Below, one piece after another: positions 55,777 to 64,000 of a DNA stretch of 64,000 nucleotides. Position 1 is the stretch's first letter, and every line of letters begins with the position of its first letter. Below the pieces are notes generated by a model that did no database searches, was not told the DNA's origin, and saw only the letters and a program-made list of their open reading frames with translations. The position numbers and the translations under genes were made by a program. The DNA comes from Hemerocallis citrina (Eukaryota; Streptophyta; Magnoliopsida; Asparagales; Asphodelaceae), in NCBI GenBank assembly GCA_017893485.1, contig CM030361.1, forward strand, positions 304,320,822-304,384,821. The letters are read 5' to 3'.

Positions 55777-58700
55777 TATAACACCCCGAATTCCAAATAA
55801 GCCTGAATTCGAAGTTCCACAGGATCTTTACACTTCACTTCGTATAATTTTACAAGGAATTTAAAAATTTTATTACAACAAAGTCTTTTTACATCATAAC
55901 GCAGCGGAAAGTAAATAAAATACAACAATTATAAATGTACAATTGTAACAACTTTAGCATTTAAGTGATCATCAGCATCAAATTCATTTTTATATCTTCT
56001 TGTAAATTCCAAGTCCTGCATATGAAACTGTGGGCATGTCAGCTGCTTACAACCGACGCAATATTATACACGGCCATCCTCGCTATGCCGAAAATATAAC
56101 TATTCTTTAATACTTTAACAAACACAAATTTGATCACAAAACAAAGCTAAAGTGGGACTATCCTATTGATGCCGTGTGTGCTTGTGCACTTAACCTTAAT
56201 GCAATTATATATATTTCATGACACTAATGCACACTTGTTCGAACTTATGCATCCCATTCTACCTAAATCCGAGGGCAATCCCTTAACCGTTCTTCATCTT
56301 GTAGGATTGAATCCCTCGTTATGAGTTTAACTACTACGATAACTACGGTAAGTATCTTATATGTTTTATGAGTTAAGAGCCCATGTCCAGATAGCCTGGA
56401 GGAGAATCCCACGTCATGACATGACGCATCATGCAGACAACCTATGGACAATTCACCTCCGTCATGGAACGATGGTACTACGTAGTCACCAAGCACCCCA
56501 CAAGTGTCGCCACGATCCCGATAATTGTGGGGATAGATTCACATCATTACATGACGCATCATGTAGACAGCCTGTGAAAATTCTCACACCGTGAATCCCG
56601 AGACCCTCATACTTGTATTTTTCTCTTACTTTCATCACATCTCCACTATAGTGCTTGTCCGTAAGTTTTTAATTTGTTTTAGAAGAAAAACCATCACAAC
56701 CTAGAGCTAGCTTACCCTACCAGACTTAAACCAAACAAAAGAGATAGTCAACCCACACTGGTTAGCTCTCAAATTCATAATAACAACTGCAGTTTTCTAA
56801 GGGTCTCACCTAGCCTCTAGATTTCAACAACTATCTCGTTCTAGAGATCAACAATATTTCAATTTCTTTATTCATAATCTCTTTCTCAAAGAGAAACATT
56901 TCTTTATAATCTCATAATATGAAATAATTCAATTCAACTTCTTTTATCAATTTAATCACTCATAACAATCTGTGCAAATTCAAATATTCTCTTAATCAAA
57001 AGTTAATAACCATAAAATCTCATCAAGAAAAAATCTAATTGCGTTCCAAATTTTCATTTTTCTTTAATTATACAAGAGCCACATTTTAAGAATTATCAAG
57101 TTCTTCATCCCATTTTTTTGATGTAAAACACTTCTAATTCTCACAAAATATATCAAAATATTGTGAAAATATTTTTTATAAAGTCTAGATGATTTTAGAG
57201 AAATAATAGTATTTCCCCCCAATTTTTTATGCTCTTAGAAACTCAAAAAATCTCAAAAAAAATCGCCAAAATATATTAAAAGTGGTGCCAGGGTTCAAAT
57301 CCACAACCCCCGCCCGAGCTATAGTAATAGACCCAAACTGCACCCGAGGACCGGCAAGCCCATTAGCGACTAGTGATATAAGTTCGCTCAAATACCTTAT
57401 GTAGGTATTGTACTGTATTTAGGGGAAAATAAAAATTCAATAAATACAGAGTCTCTTCAAGACTCGAACCCAAGATCATAGTACAGTTCCTGGCGCTCTA
57501 CACCATCACCGATAGCCAGTATTCCCAAGCCCACATTCTGTTATAAGTACGAGTTGAAATTTCTTTATACTTCTTGTCTGATTATGACTTATCTTTACAA
57601 ATTTCGATTGCCCAACTAAACTATACCATTCAAAAAAATCTAATTCTTTTTCCAGAACATTTTTTTTCAAAAATACAATATTATGCATATATTTAAACTT
57701 TATAAAATTCTCATTTTTGACAATGTAATAAAAAATTTCTCCCAAATTGTATTAAAGAACTCATAGTGTCAATTTTCAAATAAAGTGTTGTCTCTAATCA
57801 AAACTTCTTTATAAAAATGCCTTATGCTCATAAAATATATATTAATTAGACCATTTCCACATTTCTCTATTATAATAGCATTTTAAAACTATTTTCGTAC
57901 ATGTCACATTGTCTTGACTCTTATAAAAATATTCTACCATGCATCAACAATTCACTAGATACTATTTCCATTTTTCTCTTTCTAATTAGCAAAGTTCTAG
58001 TCATTTATTTGAATAACAATAGCATTTCAACACATCATGACACAACTAAATTAAGATTAAGCAATCTACCTTACCACACTAATCAAAATTTAACAATTAA
58101 ACCATATATCAACTAGCATGCATCATACTCCTAAATTAGAAAGGATTTAAGAAACACCCACCCAAAGAAATATTGATTTCTTAGCAATTGAACTCTAAAA
58201 GAAGCCTCACTTCGCCTTGAAAACCGCGCACTAAGGCAAAAAATCCCAATTCAGCAAGCTCACCTAAAGCTCCCGAGAGCACATCGAAATCCGTGTCCTC
58301 CAACTCCATTTTGGCAAGCACAGGGAAGCATCTTCCTTCTCTCATTTCATATATATGTCTATATATGTGTACATATGCATGTGTATATAAGTTATATATG
58401 TGTATAAATGTGAGTAGGTGGAGAAGCAAAGTGGAATGCTAGGAAGGGGTTTTCGGAAATGGGCAGAGAAGGAAGAAGGGAGAGATGAGGGTGAATGATT
58501 TAGGGGGTATTTTATAGATTAATTAGGTTGTTATTATAACTAATAACTCATTAAATTCTCCACTAATTCACTCATTAATTCAAAAGCATTCTTTTTCCCT
58601 TAAAGTGTGCAGCCGGTTTTTAATTTGAGTTGTGCACATTGCACGTGTGCACGTGCATGTGCTTTGTGTACACTTCACAAAAATTAATTATTTATTTAAT

Positions 58701-59402
58701 TTAAAACATATGTTTATATATATATAACATGCATAAAAATTAGTTTAATTAGAAATTATAGTTTTCATACATGAATAAAATAGACACACACACACATACT
58801 TTATAAAATTTTATTTTAAAAGATAATGCAAACTAATACGTGCACTGCCAACACGTGTCGCACGTAAAATAAATATCCAAGTGCAAAAAGTAGATTTGAT
58901 CGACGGGAAATGTTTATAAATAATCGAAATGTAACATACGAAAATATTTTTCATTATGCATATACCGTAGTGTGACCAATACGTACTCAAAAAACATGTG
59001 CACCGCACATATAAAATAATATTTTAATTAAAATAAGAGAAAAATAAATTTCTATTTATAAAACGAATTCGAACACGTTATTAAATAAATAGTTGAACTA
59101 CATAGAAAATATCACACGTAGCGGTGGAAAAATACGTAATCGATATGTGCATCGATATTCATCAAAAAAAATATGTGCATCGACAATACGTATAAAGCAC
59201 GTAAAGATACAAAGATTGAAATTTTATATTTGAGTTGACTCAAATAGGATAAAATAATTTTTGAGAAGACGGAAAATGCATAAATAGTCGGAATCCAAAA
59301 TACGTAGTGAACACGTTACGGATATTACTCGTAACGGTACAAAATACACGTGCGTAACATACGAGGACAAAATTGTCATTTTCAATTTTGTGGGGTGTTA
59401 CA
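55777..59402 (-). mobile_element. Solo LTR (3626 bp) inserted in rpoC2
   Basis: On the minus strand it runs from TGTAACACCCCAC (59402) to GGGGTGTTATA (55777). It is flanked by the perfect 5-bp duplication TGACC (55772-55776 and 59403-59407). A TATA-like TCTATAAAATACC on the minus strand lies near 58508-58520, followed by leader-like sequence, consistent with the orientation. rpoC2 sequence lies on both sides. No protein genes are seen within. Confidence 0.85.
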
Positions 59403-62244
59403 TGACCAGGATAATCCCTCCCATAACAACATTTTCTTTCAAACCCTTCAACCAATCAATACGACCTCGTATAATAGCTTTTTCTAAAACTCGAGCATTT
59501 TTCTTGAAAACTTGCTTCAGATTTGAAACTTTGAGTATTCAGAGATGCCCTCGTTATTCCCAATAAAATTGCGCGATAACAGATCGTTTCGTCTAAAGCA
59601 CGCCCTGTTCGTTCTGCTCGCAACAATCCAATTAATTATCCGGGTGAAAAAACATTAGACATTCCATCTTTTGAAACCAACACTTTTGATGTTACTTGCT
59701 GTACAATAATTTCTATATGTCTATTATGGATCTCTACCCCATGGGATCGATAAACCTTTTGGATCTTATTAACCAAAGAGATACGACTTTGGGCTATAGT
59801 TAACTCAACCCCAATTAAGGATCACCAAGGAATTCCAAGAATTCTTGGTATACATTCGTTCCATCCTTCAAATCTCTTTTCAAGGTTCATCGTTATTAAA
59901 GCAATCGAACGCACTTCTAAGATTTGTTCTACTTTTGGAAGACCTTGTGTTATACATCATAACGAGATTTTTCATATATAAATGTAACTAATGTATCTCC
60001 CTTAGAGAGGGTTTCCCCATAATGTCCATGAACAGTCGCTCCTAGAGTGGCCAAATAGGGCTTAGCTGATCTTATAACTAATGAGTCAACATGCACAATT
60101 AAAATTTGACCAGATTTTTTATGTGTGGTCCATATTTAAATAGACATATGTTTTCACAAAGAAATTGTCCAATAATCATTATTGTGGATGTCTCTTCACA
60201 ATAATTGTGATGTAGAAAGCACCAATTCCAATGCAATGGATTCAAAATGATGTTATTGCATGAACCGGGATTATAAATCCTCCTATTGTCATCTATTAAA
60301 TATTATTTAAATACTTCGAGTACTTGAAAAATTTGTTTAAAATTGTCAAGTAGCCAATATTTTTTAACAAGATCTGATTATAAGTTCTTAAATGGTAAGA
60401 TGAATAAAAAATCACTAATTTAGGTACAATAGTACCTAAAGGGCCCCACGAATCCCTAATTGAAGTTATGAGATTCGATTCTTTTGTCACATTGTTATAT
60501 TTTGAACCATTGAATGTACCAACCTGAGAACAATTGAATGTTGACAAAATTCTCATAGATTGGCATTCCTTAGTTCGATTCAACAACGTACCAATAGTTC
60601 CTTGATGTTGGGTAAATAATGGAATCTTCACTTTGGAATAAAAAGGATTAATATTGGTGCAATCTAATTCATTTTTAGGAATCCATCCTGAACTTGATGT
60701 ATCATACCGTTTTCCAGTATATGAAATCGTAAACTTGCCTAACTCAATTCTTAGGAAATCACAAATCAGATTATTTACCTTACTTCAACAAAGGAAGCTT
60801 GAACTTCTTCTATAGAACCATTTTTTTCTTGGTCCCAATTCAATACTAAGCAAGTCCAAACTAATTGAATATTTGTGTGATAAATTTCTCGATTTGACTT
60901 TCCATTTCCATAAATAATATAATTGACAAATCTAAGTTGGACATTATCTTTTTCCTACAAGAGATTTTGCGGGAAAAGTTTTGCAAAATTTATCCCATCA
61001 GCTATTTCATATGGTGACTACAGGACGAACTAAAACAAAATACTTTTTTTTGTGGGTGTGATCCGTTAGACATAGATCCAATTTTGCAAATTTTTGGATT
61101 CCTTAGCATTAAATTATTATTTTTTTCATTGGTATCAAAATGCCGCTGTGTCTGGATATCTTATTTATCTCTCTAGGAAAATGAATATCCCCAGAAAATG
61201 TATTCAGTTCCATACTTTTTTCTCTATCTTATGTGTCTGGATATCTTATCTGGCTCCTTGTATTTAAAGCGAGTTTTGTATCTACTCCAATGATACTATT
61301 GTTCTGTACCATTATGGACGAAGATCCGGGTAAGATATGTACTTCTTCGGGAATAAAAAAAATTGATCTACTTTCATTTTGTATTTCGGACTAAATTCTT
61401 TTGCTCCTCGATATTCAATCAAATCTTCTTTTTTAACGAGGAAATCCACCTCTACGGTCCCATATTTAGTACTACCCGAACTCTTTCTTCTGTATCGTGG
61501 ATCATCAAAATAAGCAAGAATACTATTTCTACGTAAAATACCATTTATGGGTATTTCAATCGAAATACCCATAAATGGTATTAGTTTTATCTCTAGTTCT
61601 TGATCATATTGTAATGGCATGAGAAATCTATTTCTTCGCCTTTTCGCCAAGAAATCAGAGCTCTCTTGGAGAATTGAAGGATATATGAAATTCCAATAAC
61701 CGTTGGGTATGATTCGATCAAGTCTTAAATAGTCAAGAATTTCCCTATCTTTTTTATTAGAAGGATCCAACAATTTATGTCTTACTCGATCATTAGTGAT
61801 TAAAAGGTCAGAGATATATCTTTCGTCGACAGAAAAAGAATGAATATTCAGTTGATCTTGATCCTTGTGGAGCGAAAAACAAACTATACTGGATCTATAC
61901 GGACTTCCTGCTAATATCCATAAATGACTTGTTTTCGGTAATAGATGAACATTACTATATGTATATTCAGGTGCATGGTAGACATCAGTACTCCAGTGCA
62001 TTTCTCCCTATGATTTAGAATAAATATGTTTTCGAACCCTCTTTTTCAAATTAAAAGTGGACGTTCCGGCACGAATCTCAGCAATCACTTGTTCAGATTC
62101 TACATATTGTTCATTTTGAACAAAAATAAACTTTTTGGTGGAATATTCACACTATGTATAATATCCCGACTCTCAATAGTTACATACAAGTCTATAGAAC
62201 ATAAAAAAGCAGGATGCCCATGGCGGGTACATGTGGGATGAACT
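59403..62244 (-). pseudogene. rpoC2: rpoC2, central and C-terminal part (plastid-derived, broken)
   Basis: Plastid RNA polymerase beta'' subunit. Conserved stretches on the minus strand: [20 protein letters not shown] (from about 62240), [20 protein letters not shown] (from 62001), [48 protein letters not shown] (near 59800) and [20 protein letters not shown] (near 59620). One frame of 229 codons (61312-62001) is intact, but stops and frameshifts occur elsewhere, including after FSPG near 59660 and throughout 59960-61300. Confidence 0.92.
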
Positions 62245-63303
62245 TGTAATGCCCCTGCCCCTAGCTCAGAAAATTTACACAATTTATAAGACAAATTTGA
62301 TACTATGTAGTACAACTGCCCACCACATGCTTCCTCTCAAAAGTTGGTTAACCGATTAGGTGACTCTTGATCATAGGCTTTTATATTTTAATATAATTTT
62401 ATTTGTTCAAATCTCCGATATGGGACATTTCCTTCCTACCTATTCCCAGGTTCTCTTCTGAAATGCTGGCCACGTCATCACAATGCCCTTGACCGAAGTC
62501 AAAGAGCACAACTTTTTTATATATAATTTTCAACATATATTATACTTTGAAAATTTACGGGGTGTTACACACACCCCCCTTCAGAAATCAGCATCCTCAC
62601 TGAGCACAAGCATGCACAATCTAGTGCAGGATCTCCTTTCTAGAGGATTCATAATCCTGGATTTAATTGAGCCGCCCTCCTATCTGCTCGACTAATTATG
62701 ATCCCGGAGTACACTGCCCGATCAATAACAGTCCCGGACTTAATTGAGGGCTGACCACAGTCCTGGAGTATACTGTTCGACTATACATACATGCTCCACA
62801 CCCCAGTGTCGAAAGTCGGCTCTGATACCATTTGTAATGCCCCTGCCCCTAGCTCAGACAATTTATACAATTTATAAGACAAATTAGATACTATGTAGTA
62901 CAGCTGCCCACCACAAGCTGCCTCTCAAAAGTTGGTTAACCAATTAGGTGACTCTTGATCATAGGCTATTATATTTTAATATTATTTTATTAGTTCAAAT
63001 CTCTGATATGGGACATTTCCTTCCTACCTATTCCCGGGTTCTCTCCTGAAATGCTGGCCACGTCATCACAATGCCCTTGACCGAAGTCAAAGAGCACAAC
63101 ACATAGCAGCAAAGCTACTTTTGATGTAATGTTATCAAGCACGTGGGCCCCATTTCCATTCATACCATTCCATTTCATAATATTACCATATATTACCATT
63201 TACTCATATAACAGCCGTCTATTATTTGAACATATATTATATATACTTTTTTATATATAATTTTCAACATATATTATACTTTGAAAATTTAAGGGGTGTT
63301 ACA
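62245..63303 (-). mobile_element. TRIM-type retrotransposon inserted in rpoC2 (1059 bp)
   Basis: Two direct terminal repeats, 62245-62569 (325 bp) and 62833-63303 (471 bp), share the ends TGTAATGCCCCTGCCCC and GGGGTGTTACA. Between them (263 bp, non-coding) are the minus-strand primer binding site (TGGTATCAGAGCC complement at 62819-62830) and polypurine tract (AGGGGGGTG complement near 62571-62580). Flanks GAACT/GAACC are a 5-bp duplication with one mismatch. The rpoC2 frame is restored when it is removed. The left repeat has lost about 146 bp. Confidence 0.85.

Positions 63304-64000
<697 letters not shown>

Noticed and set aside
57296..57480. tRNA-like GGGTTCAAATCC and ACTCGAACCC motifs
   Set aside because: No tRNA fold or matching A box; embedded in a solo LTR.

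Overview
This is a stretch of plant nuclear DNA, most likely from a eudicot. It is AT-rich and full of transposable elements, with intron-containing genes whose proteins match Arabidopsis-type families. It also carries a degraded plastid DNA insertion. Nothing in it looks bacterial or viral-genomic. The species cannot be named from the sequence alone.

Layout. 1-4.5 kb holds the tail and LTR of a Ty3/gypsy element, a 1.3 kb hAT-type element with a perfect 8-bp target duplication, a CACTA-like end and a cluster of near-palindromes. 4.66-4.93 kb holds the first two exons of a PIG-U (GPI transamidase subunit) gene on the minus strand; the rest is not visible. 5.5-14.5 kb is a field of small non-autonomous transposons (Mutator-like, hAT, PIF/Harbinger-like, Helitron) and local duplications. 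15.43-16.44 kb is an intact GT64 glycosyltransferase gene. 18.3-33.7 kb contains exons of a UPF1 RNA helicase pseudogene on the minus strand in scrambled order, with a nonsense codon and frameshifts. LINE fragments, a Helitron and an LTR element with 3.2 kb LTRs lie between the exon blocks. 35.3-38.4 kb is an intact, intronless EFL1/Ria1 ribosome-assembly GTPase, the best protein-coding gene here.

From 39.24 kb to the end, the base layer is about 5 kb of plastid DNA (rpoC2-rps2-atpI, colinear with the plastid operon, all on the minus strand and all broken). It was later split by three insertions. The largest, 39.38-54.42 kb, is a Harbinger-like TIR element carrying a captured gene fragment. 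A Ty1/copia element sits inside it, a 4.9 kb solo LTR sits inside the copia gag, and a palindrome-rich MITE sits inside the solo LTR. A second solo LTR (55.78-59.40 kb) and a TRIM (62.25-63.30 kb) interrupt rpoC2. Target-site duplications and restored host reading frames support most of these layers.

Only EFL1 and the GT64 gene look functional. EFL1 acts in cytosolic 60S subunit maturation and the GT64 protein in the endomembrane system; nothing suggests they work together. The most unusual signals are the nesting stack, the SalI-type palindrome (AGTCGACT) scattered through both LTRs and coding linkers of the copia element, the 512-bp promoter duplication confined to its 5' LTR, the GAGCATCCACTATCG elements built around serial near-palindromes, and the scrambled UPF1 exons.
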